Below, in pieces: positions 38,561 to 47,777 of a stretch of DNA of 64,000 bases (its first letter is position 1; each line of letters opens with the position of its first letter). Where the stretch lies: positions 434,001 through 498,000 of the forward strand of contig NZ_JAMAYG010000002.1 in NCBI RefSeq assembly GCF_023712425.1, in the 5' to 3' direction. The notes beneath the pieces are model-generated. The model was not told the origin of the DNA and ran no database searches. It saw only the letters and a program-made list of their open reading frames with translations. This DNA is from Rothia sp. P100. GTDB taxonomy: Bacteria; Actinomycetota; Actinomycetes; Actinomycetales; Micrococcaceae. A program made the position numbers and the translations under genes.

Positions 38561-39481
38561 GTGAGTGAGAAAGCTAGAGTATCGATGCCCCCTGCCAGCG
38601 TTTTTGAGCTACACCCTACCGTCACTTCCCATGGGAAGCTCCACGAAGCCACGGTGAACGGTTCACTCACCCGATGGTGGGAATACGGGGATAGCACCGC
38701 TGAAACCCTTGTCTTAATCCACGGTTTTAGGGGGGATCACCACGGGCTTGAGCTTCTAACACAGGGGCTGCTGGACTACCGCGTCCTCATCCCTGATTTG
38801 CCGGGTTTTGGTAGGTCTGAACCCATGCCGGTAGCAGAGCATAACGTGAGTACCTATGCCGCCTGGCTAGCGGAATTTCTGGGGCTAACGGGTCAAAACC
38901 CTATCCACCTGGTGGGTCACTCATTTGGGTCTATCGTCAGCTCCTATCTCACAGCTACCCGACCCCATCTGGTTCAGAGGCTGACACTCATTAATCCTAT
39001 CTGTGAACCCGCCCTGGATGGCAACCAGAAACTGATGAGCCGGCTAGCTGAGATGTACTATACGGCCGGTGCGCTCCTGCCTGCCCCTCTTGGGTTCAGT
39101 TTGCTGAAATCCCACATCATCACCAGAATCAGTAGCGAATTCATGATGAAGAACAGCCATGCAGAACTAAGGAATTTCATTAACGGTCAGCACGCAGCCT
39201 ACTTTCGTGCTTTCTCTTCACGCGATGCTGTGCTTCAAGCCTACCGAGCTTCCATCTCATCAACCGCTGCGGACTTCACCCCCACAATCGATCTACCAGT
39301 ACAGATGATCGTGGCGCAGGAAGATGATTTGGGGAGCATGGAGGGCCAGCGAGCTATGTTCGGCGCTCTTCAGCGGGGCCGTTTAGATGTAATTCCCGAG
39401 GTAGGGCACCTCATCCACTACGAAACTCCTCTCCGCGCTGCTGCTCTCATTGCTGATTTCCACCAGGAGCCCATCCGATGA
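38561..39481 (+). CDS. Alpha/beta hydrolase
   Basis: 306 residues, GTG start preceded by AAAGG. The alpha/beta hydrolase fold has oxyanion segment LIHGFRGDHHG, the nucleophile elbow GHSFGS (GxSxG), a likely acid in VAQEDDLG and the catalytic His in VGHLIHYETP near the C-terminus. The substrate cannot be told. Its stop overlaps the start of a glycosyltransferase gene (ATGA), so the two are translationally coupled and may act in one pathway, perhaps on a glycolipid or glycan; this is inference. Confidence 0.9.
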   Translation: MSEKARVSMPPASVFELHPTVTSHGKLHEATVNGSLTRWWEYGDSTAETLVLIHGFRGDHHGLELLTQGLLDYRVLIPDLPGFGRSEPMPVAEHNVSTYAAWLAEFLGLTGQNPIHLVGHSFGSIVSSYLTATRPHLVQRLTLINPICEPALDGNQKLMSRLAEMYYTAGALLPAPLGFSLLKSHIITRISSEFMMKNSHAELRNFINGQHAAYFRAFSSRDAVLQAYRASISSTAADFTPTIDLPVQMIVAQEDDLGSMEGQRAMFGALQRGRLDVIPEVGHLIHYETPLRAAALIADFHQEPIR

Positions 39482-40578
39482 AACTGATGATCGACGCCCG
39501 CTACACCCGCATCGGCATACACGACGGTATCAGCCGCTACACGGCGTCCTTACTCACAGCGCTCAAAGACCTGCAGGACGCTGGTCACCCCGCAGTACCG
39601 GAGGACCTGCAGCTGGCTATGGTGATTAGTGATGAGCGGCAGTTAGAGATGCTTCCCGAACTTCCTCACGTAAAGATTTGCTCACCCACTTCACCTTTGG
39701 AACCCACGGCTGCTCTTCAAATCAACCCTTATCGGCCAGAGGTGGTCTTCTCACCCATGCAGACCCTGGGGCTCGGGGGCTGGGGGCGGAAGTTCAAGTT
39801 GATACTCACCCTTCACGATCTTATTTACTACGCCCACCCTGATCCGCCGGGCTTCCTCCCTGCTCCCGTGCGTGCGGGCTGGCGAGTCTTTCACACCACC
39901 TACGCTCCGCAGCGATTTTTGCTTAACAGGGCCGACGCCGTGGTGACGGTGTCTGAGACTACCGCGGGTCTGATGAGGCAACACAGCCTCACGAGCAAGC
40001 CCGTTCACGTGGTGCCTAACGCCCCCCAGGACAGGATAAAGAGTCAAGACCAAGCGCTGAGCCTACTTCCGCAGCGCACCAAAGATCTAATCTACATGGG
40101 ATCTTTTATGCCCTATAAAAACGTAGAGACACTAATAGCGGCGATGGGCTCCCTACCGGACTACACTCTGCACCTGCTCTCCAGAATTTCTCCTGCTCGA
40201 CAGCGCGAACTAGAGCCAAAAGCTGGGCCCAACATTGTATTTCACAACGGTGTCGATGAAGAGACCTATACAGCCTTGCTGGGCACAGCCGCTGCTCTGC
40301 TGACCGCTTCAAAAGATGAAGGGTACGGTCTGCCGGTGGTAGAGGCGCAGTCGGCAGGGTGCCCCGTGGTGCTCAGCGATATTCCTATCTTTAGGGAAAT
40401 CGCCCCCTCGGCGTTCTTTGCTAACGCTAACTTCCCCAGCGAATTTGCACGTGCAGTACGAGATCTTGAAGATCCGCAGGCAGCGAAATATCGAGTTGAA
40501 GGTGGGCTAGCTGATGCTGCACGTTATAGCTGGAACACCTCAGCTATTAAACTCCTCAACCTTCTGGGTGAGCTTTAG
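39478..40578 (+). CDS. Glycosyltransferase family 4
   Basis: 366 residues. GT-B fold: N-terminal acceptor domain opening with MLIDARYTRIG-like text (MIDARYTRIGIHDGISRYTA), a nucleotide-sugar domain with DLIYMGSFMPYKNVETLI and the ExxxxxxxE motif in DEGYGLPVVEAQSAGCPVV. It transfers a hexose or similar sugar from an activated donor. It starts inside the hydrolase stop and ends tail to tail with priA, the stops overlapping in TTAG. No other glycan genes adjoin, so the product is unknown. Confidence 0.93.
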   Translation: MKLMIDARYTRIGIHDGISRYTASLLTALKDLQDAGHPAVPEDLQLAMVISDERQLEMLPELPHVKICSPTSPLEPTAALQINPYRPEVVFSPMQTLGLGGWGRKFKLILTLHDLIYYAHPDPPGFLPAPVRAGWRVFHTTYAPQRFLLNRADAVVTVSETTAGLMRQHSLTSKPVHVVPNAPQDRIKSQDQALSLLPQRTKDLIYMGSFMPYKNVETLIAAMGSLPDYTLHLLSRISPARQRELEPKAGPNIVFHNGVDEETYTALLGTAAALLTASKDEGYGLPVVEAQSAGCPVVLSDIPIFREIAPSAFFANANFPSEFARAVRDLEDPQAAKYRVEGGLADAARYSWNTSAIKLLNLLGEL

Positions 40579-42740
40579 AGAATATCCAAACCATCGCAGC
40601 GCACCTGTACCGGTTCACTTTTTTTGAGCGCTGAGAGGGAGGCCTTGACAGCTCGCAGATGACGGGTGAAATCGTGCCCACGGGCATAAGTAAAGAAGAG
40701 AATAGCTCGGTAGATTTCACCGTCTATATCCGGCTCAAGATAGTCACCAGGCTCCTGCAGGGGCACCGGCCCGCTGACCCGAACGTCCTCAGGGATTTCA
40801 AGAGAGGCCAGGAAAGTCTCGATACCCTTCTCGCTACCGGTAACAGCCGCAGTACGGACGGCCGGCGGCAAGCCAATATCGTGCCGTTCATCAATCTCCC
40901 ACAGGGCGTAGCCCATCGGGTCCCACCTCACCAGCGCCTCAAGCACGGGTGAAGGGCTGGCAGTTGTCACTACACGGCCACCAACAGCAAAAGACCGCAC
41001 CAGAGCTGCAGCGTTAAACCAGCGGCGCAAGGCAGTTTCTGGAGCACGAAGAGAATCAGCCTGCATCATTCGATCAGCATCCAGCAGCAGAGCGGCTGAA
41101 TACCCTCCTTCTGCAACTGGCTCTCCCCCGGGGGTAGCAATCACCAAAGCAGGTTCAGGGCCAATGGAAGATCTAATATTCTCCCCACTAGAACTAATGA
41201 CCGGCACATCAGGGAAAGCGCGGCCCAGTTCCTCAGCGGTACGAAGCGCTCCCACCGCACCTGAGCGCCATCTGCGTTCGCCACAGTCCGTGCAGGCCCA
41301 GTTTTGAGCTATGCGCCCGCACCACCCGCATTGGGGCAGTGCTTGACCATAAGCCAGTGAAAGGGGGCCACGGCAGTCGCGGCACCGCGCCGGCATGTGG
41401 CAGCGCTGGCAGCTGAGGCTAGGTATGTAGCCCGCGCGCGCAACCTGAACCAGCACCGGCCCCTGCTTTAGAGCGTCCTGGGCCACGGCAAAAGCTTGGT
41501 GCGGAATCCGAGCTATAGCAGCCAGGGGGTCCCTGGCCAGCTGGTAGTCATCGCCCGTTGGCAGCACCCGTGGAGTGAAAGAACGGATGACCGCGCGATC
41601 AGCTGACAGTAAGCTAGCCCAACGGCTCCGTACGAGTCGTGCAGCCTCGCTACTGACGGCATACCCCATGAAAAGAGCCGCAGAATCCGTCAGCGTAGCA
41701 CGCAAAAGAAGGACGTCACGGGCATGACAGTAGGGCGCGCGCTGTTCAATCAGTGAAGAGTCCCCATCATCCCAACAGGCAACAAAACCAAGATTTTTTA
41801 TAGGGGCATAGGCTGCTGAGCGCGTTCCAATAACGATGTCTGCTAGCCCCTGCTTGGCACGCAGAAAACTTTCATAGCGCGGGGTGGGGGCATCATTGGC
41901 TGTCAGCCGGGTGTAGCGCTCAGGCGGGGTAAGCTGAGCAAGCGCTGTTTCAAGACGCTCCAAACTTTTGAGATCAGGGACAACACCCAGCGCTCCCCTG
42001 CCGTGAGCCGCAGCTTGCACAAGGCTCACGGCCATGAGGTCTTCCCAGCCGTGTTCCGGGTGTGAAGGCAGCACGCTCATCACGGCGCGAGCCGCGGCCC
42101 CAGCAGCAACATCATCGCAAAATTCTGTGCCCTGGGTGTAGTCTTCAAAGGCCGAAATATCCGGTGCCTGAAGAGGCTCTGGCTCTGCTTCTAAGACCTC
42201 ATCGGTCATGGCTTTTGCTACCCGGCCTGGCTCTGGCTTTCCCTCTGCATCCTTACTCTCAGATGAACTGACAGACGACGCCGGCGCTAGGTACTGCTGC
42301 TCAACACTGGCGACTCGGGGCGGTACAGCTAGGCGCAGGACGTCGGGCACAAGGCCGGCATAACGATCAGCAAGAGCATCGGCCAGCTCAAAGATTTCAG
42401 CATCCACCACAGGCAGTGGAGAAACAATCTTATGCAGGGGCACAAGCCTGGTCGGTGAATCGGACCGGGCTACGCGCTCGCGAAGCCAGCCAGTCACCTC
42501 CCTGCCACCAAATTTGACCCTCACCCTCACCCCCGGCTGAGCCTCGGCATCAAGCGCGGCAGGTACAGCGTAGTCAAAGAGCCGATCAAGATGGGGCACA
42601 TGGGTATCAATATGAACCCGCGCAACGGGCAGGCTAACGGCGCTATCTTCTGCTTCGGTTGAACCTGTCTGAGAAGGCAAAGAAACACCGAACCCCTGCA
42701 ACAGGTCTGGTTGCAGGGGTTCGGTGTTAAAGCTGGTCAT
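40575..42740 (-). CDS. priA: Probable replication restart protein PriA, without helicase motifs
   Basis: 721 residues. The N-terminal 3'-DNA-binding domain contains ARVHIDTHVPHLDRLFDYAV and the zinc-binding cysteines lie in CQRCHMPARCRDC and CGWCGRI...CTDCGERRW, as in PriA. The Walker A position is degenerate (no GKT) and the DEAH position reads WDDGD, so ATPase/helicase activity is unlikely. This loss is normal for actinobacterial PriA. A Ser/Glu-rich linker lies near residues 160-205. It is expected to help reload the replisome at stalled forks. It is last in the mihF-gmk-rpoZ-coaBC-metK-priA run. Confidence 0.93.
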   Translation of the reverse strand: MTSFNTEPLQPDLLQGFGVSLPSQTGSTEAEDSAVSLPVARVHIDTHVPHLDRLFDYAVPAALDAEAQPGVRVRVKFGGREVTGWLRERVARSDSPTRLVPLHKIVSPLPVVDAEIFELADALADRYAGLVPDVLRLAVPPRVASVEQQYLAPASSVSSSESKDAEGKPEPGRVAKAMTDEVLEAEPEPLQAPDISAFEDYTQGTEFCDDVAAGAAARAVMSVLPSHPEHGWEDLMAVSLVQAAAHGRGALGVVPDLKSLERLETALAQLTPPERYTRLTANDAPTPRYESFLRAKQGLADIVIGTRSAAYAPIKNLGFVACWDDGDSSLIEQRAPYCHARDVLLLRATLTDSAALFMGYAVSSEAARLVRSRWASLLSADRAVIRSFTPRVLPTGDDYQLARDPLAAIARIPHQAFAVAQDALKQGPVLVQVARAGYIPSLSCQRCHMPARCRDCRGPLSLAYGQALPQCGWCGRIAQNWACTDCGERRWRSGAVGALRTAEELGRAFPDVPVISSSGENIRSSIGPEPALVIATPGGEPVAEGGYSAALLLDADRMMQADSLRAPETALRRWFNAAALVRSFAVGGRVVTTASPSPVLEALVRWDPMGYALWEIDERHDIGLPPAVRTAAVTGSEKGIETFLASLEIPEDVRVSGPVPLQEPGDYLEPDIDGEIYRAILFFTYARGHDFTRHLRAVKASLSALKKSEPVQVRCDGLDIL

Positions 42741-42752
42741 GTGGCTAGTTTA

Positions 42753-43958
42753 CTATAGGCCAACAGCGGCTTTCAGCTCGGCTACACGGTTGGTACGTTC
42801 CCAGGTGAAGTCAGCTCCCTCACGGCCAAAGTGGCCGTTAGCCGCAGTCTTCTTGTAGATAGGGCGGCGCAGCTCAAGATCACGAATGATGGCCAGCGGG
42901 CGCAGGTCAAAAACTTCACGAATTGCCGCCTCAATCTTGTAGACAGCAACCTTCTCTGTTCCAAAGGTCTCAACATAAATACCAACGGGAGTAGCCTGGC
43001 CGATGGCGTAGGCAACCTGAACCTCTGCACGGTCTGCTAGACCGGCTGCCACAATGTTCTTGGCTACCCATCGCATAGCGTAAGCAGCCGACCGGTCTAC
43101 CTTTGAGGGGTCCTTACCGGAGAAAGCACCACCACCATGACGAGACATGCCCCCATAGGTATCAACAATAATCTTGCGGCCGGTCAGGCCAGCGTCACCC
43201 ACGGGGCCGCCCTGAACAAAACGGCCAGCAGGGTTAATAATGACTTTGGCAGCGCTAGCGTCAAAATTGAAGTTATCGAGGACGGGCTCAATCACGTGCT
43301 CACGGACGTCAGCAGCCAGCCGGTCCAGATCGTAATCGGCAGTATGCTGGGTTGAAACTACCACTGTATCAATGGTGACGGGGATGAAATCTTCGTTGTA
43401 CCCCATAGTTACCTGAGTTTTACCGTCAGGGCGCAGGTCGGGCAGAGTGCCGTCCTTACGCACCTTGGTGAGCTGCTCAGCAAGACGGTGCGCCACAAAG
43501 ATGGGAGCAGGCATCAAAGCCTTGGTCTCGTTAGTTGCATACCCGAACATGATGCCCTGGTCGCCGGCGCCCTGCTTATCAAGCTCATCTACTGCTGTGC
43601 CCTGGCGTTCTTCGAGAGAGGTATAGACGCCTGCGTTGATATCACCGGACTGTTCACCGATAGAAACGGAAACACCGCAGAACTCCCCATCGAAACCGTG
43701 GGTTGAGGAGTTGTAGCCAATATCCAGGATAGTTCTGCGCACGATGCTGGGGATATCCACGTATCCGTTGGTGGTTACCTCACCGGCAACGTGTACCTGC
43801 CCGGTAGTGACCAAGGTTTCAACAGCAACGTTAGAGCGGGGGTCAGTCTCAAGCAGAGCGTCGAGGATGGCATCAGAAATCTGATCACAGATTTTGTCAG
43901 GGTGACCTTCGGTCACGGACTCACTGGTAAAAAGGCGAAGATGGTTATTTTCAGTCAC
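42753..43958 (-). CDS. metK: S-adenosylmethionine synthetase
   Basis: 401 residues, GTG start with a weak ribosome-binding site. Signatures are [17 protein letters not shown] near residue 15, [13 protein letters not shown] and [19 protein letters not shown]. It makes S-adenosylmethionine from methionine and ATP in the cytoplasm. The gap to coaBC is only 43 bp, too short for a SAM riboswitch, so control must act elsewhere. The run rpoZ-coaBC-metK-priA is conserved in actinobacteria. Confidence 0.98.
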   Translation of the reverse strand: MTENNHLRLFTSESVTEGHPDKICDQISDAILDALLETDPRSNVAVETLVTTGQVHVAGEVTTNGYVDIPSIVRRTILDIGYNSSTHGFDGEFCGVSVSIGEQSGDINAGVYTSLEERQGTAVDELDKQGAGDQGIMFGYATNETKALMPAPIFVAHRLAEQLTKVRKDGTLPDLRPDGKTQVTMGYNEDFIPVTIDTVVVSTQHTADYDLDRLAADVREHVIEPVLDNFNFDASAAKVIINPAGRFVQGGPVGDAGLTGRKIIVDTYGGMSRHGGGAFSGKDPSKVDRSAAYAMRWVAKNIVAAGLADRAEVQVAYAIGQATPVGIYVETFGTEKVAVYKIEAAIREVFDLRPLAIIRDLELRRPIYKKTAANGHFGREGADFTWERTNRVAELKAAVGL

Positions 43959-44001
43959 GGTTCTACTGTACTTCTCTTGGTCTAACTGGAGGTAAAGATG
44001 A

Positions 44002-45243
44002 TCAATTATTGAGGTGTTGCGCTACATGACGCAGGAGGTCTTCAGAAACTTCATATTTTGTTCCTTGAGTCACCAAGGGCTCAACCTCATTGGCAGAAAG
44101 GATGGTCAGAGTATTGACCTCAGTCCCAAAACCCTGGGTGGCGCTCACGGTATTAACCGCTAGATAGTCGCACCCCTTACGGGCTAACTTTGCACGTCCG
44201 TAGTCCAACGGACTAGCACTCTCATCACCGGTTTCAGCTGCAAAGCCAACGATAAGCTGAGGGCCAGCCTCTCTGTTAGCTGACCGATGTTCCACGAGCT
44301 CTCGCAGAATATCCGGGTTACGCACCAGATGTATGACGGGGTCCTGCCCCGGATCATCGGTCTTCTTAATCTTGAAGTCAGCGTAGTCAGCCGGTCGGAA
44401 ATCCGCCACAGCAGCAGCCATAATCACAACATCGGCCCCTTGTGCGGCTACTAAAGTAGCCTCACGTAGCTCTCTTGCGCTAGACACACGGGTTACGGTA
44501 TCGAGACCGGTCGGAAGCTCCACTTCCACATGTGCCGCGATGAGGTGCACACTGGCTCCTAGCTGCTTCGCTGCACTCGCCAGGGCGAAACCCTGTTTAC
44601 CTGAGGAACGGTTACCCAAAAAACGGACCGGGTCTAAATCCTCACGCGTGCCTCCGGCGGTAACTAGCACGCGGCGTCCTGACAAGGGCACATCAGCCGG
44701 GGCCGCTTCATCCACGTCCCACCCTAAAATTGCTTGTGCCTGCGCGAAAATATCGTCGGGCTCTGGCAAGCGACCGATGCCGGAATCAGGCCCCGTCAGG
44801 CGCCCAACGGCTGGTTCAATAATGTGATAACCAAAACCGCGCAGAGTCTTAACATTAGACCTGGTAGCTGGGTGCTCCCACATTTGAGTATGCATCGCTG
44901 GGGCCAGAATCACCGGAGCATAGGTGGTGAGAACGGTTGCCGAGAGTAGGTCGTCAGCTCGACCGCTGGCTAAGCGTGCCATCAAATCTGCCGTTGCCGG
45001 CGCAATGACAACAGCATCGGCTCTCTCTGCCTGGCGCACATGATTGACCTCGGGCACCCGGTCAAAAACATCAACCGACACAGGGTTACCGCTAAGAGCT
45101 TCAAGAGTGGGCCGGCCAATGAACTTAAGAGCCGCTTCGGTAGGAATAGCTACTACCTCGTGGCCAGCTTTAGAAAAAAGACGCAGGAGCATCGCTGCTT
45201 TATAAGCAGCGATGCCCCCGCCAATGCCGATAATGACGCGCAT
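44002..45243 (-). CDS. coaBC: Bifunctional phosphopantothenoylcysteine decarboxylase / phosphopantothenate-cysteine ligase
   Basis: 413 residues. The N-terminal FMN-dependent CoaC domain (about 1-180) has [36 protein letters not shown] and PAMHTQMW. The C-terminal CoaB ligase domain begins at [19 protein letters not shown] and contains [12 protein letters not shown]. It carries out two consecutive steps from 4'-phosphopantothenate to 4'-phosphopantetheine in coenzyme A synthesis. It follows rpoZ by 12 bp. Confidence 0.97.
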   Translation of the reverse strand: MRVIIGIGGGIAAYKAAMLLRLFSKAGHEVVAIPTEAALKFIGRPTLEALSGNPVSVDVFDRVPEVNHVRQAERADAVVIAPATADLMARLASGRADDLLSATVLTTYAPVILAPAMHTQMWEHPATRSNVKTLRGFGYHIIEPAVGRLTGPDSGIGRLPEPDDIFAQAQAILGWDVDEAAPADVPLSGRRVLVTAGGTREDLDPVRFLGNRSSGKQGFALASAAKQLGASVHLIAAHVEVELPTGLDTVTRVSSARELREATLVAAQGADVVIMAAAVADFRPADYADFKIKKTDDPGQDPVIHLVRNPDILRELVEHRSANREAGPQLIVGFAAETGDESASPLDYGRAKLARKGCDYLAVNTVSATQGFGTEVNTLTILSANEVEPLVTQGTKYEVSEDLLRHVAQHLNN

Positions 45244-45255
45244 TGTTTTTAGAAA

Positions 45256-45639
45256 CTATGCCTGTTCGGCGTCTTCAGCATCGACGTATTCCACGAAGGG
45301 CTCGTCGATGTAGAAATCTGCACCCAGGAAAGCGCTGGGTTCGTCGTCGTGAATCAGGGTGCCGTTTTCATCAAACTTGCCATCGGGCACGTGGCGAGCT
45401 TCAACCAGATCTTCATTAATTTCACGCATAGCCACAGATAGTGACTTCTCGTTGGGCTCTGAATCAACCAGGGGACCTACGTGATCGTAGAGGTTCTCGT
45501 GCAGCTGTGAGTAGTAAGCGTTGATCTGACGGGCACGGCGAGCACCGAAAATCACCAGACCATACTTAGACTCAGCCTTCTTAATCAGAGCGTCTGCGCT
45601 GGGGTTGATGATACCTTGATCGTTGTGTGCGTTAGCCAC
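45256..45639 (-). CDS. rpoZ: RNA polymerase omega subunit
   Basis: 127 residues from the GTG at 45639, chosen because GGAG lies six bases upstream; an ATG four codons earlier (45651) lacks a site but is possible. The omega signature ALIKKAESKYGLVIFGARRA is followed by RQINAYY and a long acidic C-terminal tail (last 55 residues). It stabilises the beta' subunit during polymerase assembly. It lies between gmk and coaBC, as in most actinobacteria. Confidence 0.95.
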   Translation of the reverse strand: MANAHNDQGIINPSADALIKKAESKYGLVIFGARRARQINAYYSQLHENLYDHVGPLVDSEPNEKSLSVAMREINEDLVEARHVPDGKFDENGTLIHDDEPSAFLGADFYIDEPFVEYVDAEDAEQA

Positions 45640-45782
45640 GTAAGACTCCATCTTTACTGGACTGCGCCACCGCAATCCGGTGGCAAAAACTCTACTAATA
45701 CTATAGGCGAACCGATTTTTTGTCACGTAAAACGCAGGCGGCCCAGAGGTGATGTTCCACTAGTGCCGCCCGCGCTGACTCT

Positions 45783-46355
45783 TTAGCGCTCTACGCCCAT
45801 GAGTTCAATAATCGCTTCGGCAGCTTCTGGCACCGAATCATTAATGACCGTATGGTCAAACTCGGGCTCAGCGTCCAGCTCAACTTTTGCTGTTTCAAGC
45901 CGCATCTGCTGTTCCCTAGCAGATTCAGTACCTCTACCGATTAGGCGGGATACCAATTCATCCCAGCTAGGAGGCGCCAAGAAAATCAGTTGAGCTTCTG
46001 GCATGGCGTTACGCACCTGACGTGCGCCCTGCAGGTCAATCTCAAGAAGTACGTTTTTCCCAGCTTTGAGCTGACGTTCAACCATAGAGCGGATGGTTCC
46101 GTACTTGTACGAGTTATGCACGGTTGCCCACTCCAGCATCTGACGGTTTTCGACCATTGAGTCAAACTCTTCATCAGAGACAAAGTAGTAGTGGATTCCG
46201 TCTTCTTCACCAGGTCTGGGATCACGCGTGGTAGCAGAAACCGAGAACCATACGTCCGGGTAGTTCTCACGAATGTAGGTAGACACGGTCCCCTTGCCTA
46301 CAGCTGTTGGACCGGCCAAAACGGTGAGTTTGGGTATCTGGTGAGTTTCTGCCAC
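45783..46355 (-). CDS. gmk: Guanylate kinase
   Basis: 190 residues, GTG start. The P-loop is in AGPTAVGKGTVST, with SATTRDPRPGEEDGIHYYF binding GMP, a GTIRSMVE segment and LLEIDLQGARQVR. It phosphorylates GMP to GDP. It starts 12 bp after mihF and is probably co-transcribed with it. Confidence 0.97.
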   Translation of the reverse strand: MAETHQIPKLTVLAGPTAVGKGTVSTYIRENYPDVWFSVSATTRDPRPGEEDGIHYYFVSDEEFDSMVENRQMLEWATVHNSYKYGTIRSMVERQLKAGKNVLLEIDLQGARQVRNAMPEAQLIFLAPPSWDELVSRLIGRGTESAREQQMRLETAKVELDAEPEFDHTVINDSVPEAAEAIIELMGVER

Positions 46356-46367
46356 GGTATCTAGCCC

Positions 46368-46682
46368 TTAACGGTCAAGAAGATTGATGAGTGCTCGACG
46401 CTGGTGGATGCCAAGACCACGCAAGCGGCGAGACGCAGCAATATTCAGATCTTTCAGAATATTTTCAGTTCGAACTTCGCCAACACCCGGTAGGGAGGTG
46501 AGAAGATCGGTTACCTTCAGTCTAGCGACAGCTTCATCAGTTTCAGCGCGCTGAAGGACCTCTGAGATGGTAATTTGCTTATTCTTAACAGCTTCTTTCA
46601 TTTCAGCACGGATAACACGGGCTTTTTTGGCCTTTTCACGGGCTGCGGCGCGCTGTTCTTCGGTGAGGGGTTTGAGGGGCAT
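46368..46682 (-). CDS. mihF: Integration host factor mIHF, actinobacterial type
   Basis: 104 residues from the ATG at 46682 (MPLKPLTEEQRAAARE), with AAGGAAGG upstream. A long N-terminal helix rich in Ala, Lys and Arg is followed by the helix-two-turn-helix DNA-binding part with LPGVGEVRTENILKDLNI and RRLRGLGIHQRRAL. This nucleoid-associated protein bends DNA and is unrelated to proteobacterial IHF. It heads mihF-gmk-rpoZ and has an AT-rich upstream region with a promoter candidate. Confidence 0.96.
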   Translation of the reverse strand: MPLKPLTEEQRAAAREKAKKARVIRAEMKEAVKNKQITISEVLQRAETDEAVARLKVTDLLTSLPGVGEVRTENILKDLNIAASRRLRGLGIHQRRALINLLDR

Positions 46683-46752
46683 GATTGCCTTCCTTATGTG
46701 CGAGGTGTTCACGGTGCGAACATGGAATATACAAATGTGTAATAGCTTTTTT

Positions 46753-46780
46753 CTTATAGGTAATACCCAGAGGAAATCAA
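46753..46780 (-). promoter_or_regulatory. Candidate promoter for mihF-gmk
   Basis: On the minus strand TTGATT (46775-46780) and TATAAG (46753-46758) are separated by 16 bp and lie about 70 bp before the mihF start. Good agreement with the sigma-70 type consensus; unproven. Confidence 0.5.
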
Positions 46781-46843
46781 ACGAAAGCTATTTGCGATCA
46801 AACAATTATAAATTAGCACGTCAGGCGGTTTTTTCAAAGTAAG

Positions 46844-46857
46844 TTACCCGCGGGTAA
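46844..46857. promoter_or_regulatory. 14-bp perfect palindrome upstream of mihF
   Basis: TTACCCGCGGGTAA, exactly palindromic, set in an otherwise AT-rich stretch between the pyrF terminator and the mihF promoter candidate. The form suggests a dimeric regulator's operator. No regulator is identified. Confidence 0.4.
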
Positions 46858-46867
46858 TATAATTAAT

Positions 46868-46901
46868 ATAGAAATGGCGGGGAAGCTTCCTTCCCCGCCA
46901 T
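46868..46901 (-). terminator. Terminator of the pyrimidine operon
   Basis: 11-bp stem ATGGCGGGGAA/TTCCCCGCCAT (46874-46884 with 46891-46901), 6-nt loop. On the minus strand TTCTATATT follows. It begins 17 bp after the pyrF stop. Confidence 0.88.
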
Positions 46902-46918
46902 CTTATTCTCATCTAACC

Positions 46919-47773
46919 CTATCGTGAGGCCGAGTCCAGCTCCTCAGCAGCACGCTGTGCAGCGTCCCTCAAACTAGAACGATGAGGCCCGGCGCTCAGA
47001 ACACCGCGGCTAGAGTTCACCAGCACTTGGCGCTCAATGCCTTCAAAGATCCTGTAAAGATCCTCGGCTGAAGCCCCCTGAGCCCCGTATCCGGGCGAAA
47101 GAATTGGACCGTTGAAGGTAGAAAGATCAATGTTGAGCTTAGATAAGGCCTGACCCACCGTAGCCCCAATGACCAGACCACAGGGGCCCATATTCTGCCA
47201 GGCAGAAGATTCATTTTCACGCTGAGCTGCTTGAACAATTGAGCCCGCTACCGACTTTTCAGGCCCCCCAATGTGCTGCACACTCCTTCCTTCCGGGTTA
47301 GAAGTAAGAGCTAGCACAAAGGTACCTCGCTGGTTCTTTGAAGCGAGGTCAAGGGCTGGTCGCAGAGATTCAAAGCCTAGATAGGGGCTCAAGGTTACTG
47401 AATCGGTGGCCAAAGGCGACGCCTCTCCTAGCCAGGCATCTGCGTACGCAGCCATGGTTGACCCAATATCTCCGCGCTTAGCATCTGCCACCACTAAGAC
47501 GTCCTGCTGAGCAGCTTCAGCTTGAAACTTCTCTAGCACCGCAAGACCGGCTGAGCCGTGACGTTCAAACAGAGCTACCTGGGGTTTTAGAGCCGCCGAA
47601 ACGTCCCCGCAGGCGTCCAGAACGGTGAAGGCGAAGTGCTCCAATGAGGCAGCTGTATCTTCAAGTCCCCACTGAGCTAGGAGCCCTGGGTGGGGGTCAA
47701 CTCCCACGCACAAAGGCCCCTTCTCTGCCATTGCGCGTGAAAGTCGATCACCGAAAGGAAGCACATTGCTCAT
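46919..47773 (-). CDS. pyrF: Orotidine 5'-phosphate decarboxylase
   Basis: 284 residues from the ATG at 47773 (MSNVLPFGDRLSRAM), four bases past the carB stop. This is the longer actinobacterial-type PyrF with the active-site motif VVADAKRGDIGST and ILSPGYGAQG near the phosphate site. It converts OMP to UMP, the last step of the de novo pathway. It is the last gene of the pyr operon. Confidence 0.97.
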   Translation of the reverse strand: MSNVLPFGDRLSRAMAEKGPLCVGVDPHPGLLAQWGLEDTAASLEHFAFTVLDACGDVSAALKPQVALFERHGSAGLAVLEKFQAEAAQQDVLVVADAKRGDIGSTMAAYADAWLGEASPLATDSVTLSPYLGFESLRPALDLASKNQRGTFVLALTSNPEGRSVQHIGGPEKSVAGSIVQAAQRENESSAWQNMGPCGLVIGATVGQALSKLNIDLSTFNGPILSPGYGAQGASAEDLYRIFEGIERQVLVNSSRGVLSAGPHRSSLRDAAQRAAEELDSASR

Positions 47774-47777
47774 ACGC

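Noticed and set aside
43959-44001. SAM riboswitch upstream of metK
   Set aside because: The gap to coaBC is 43 bp, too short for any known SAM riboswitch class with expression platform, and shows no core motif.
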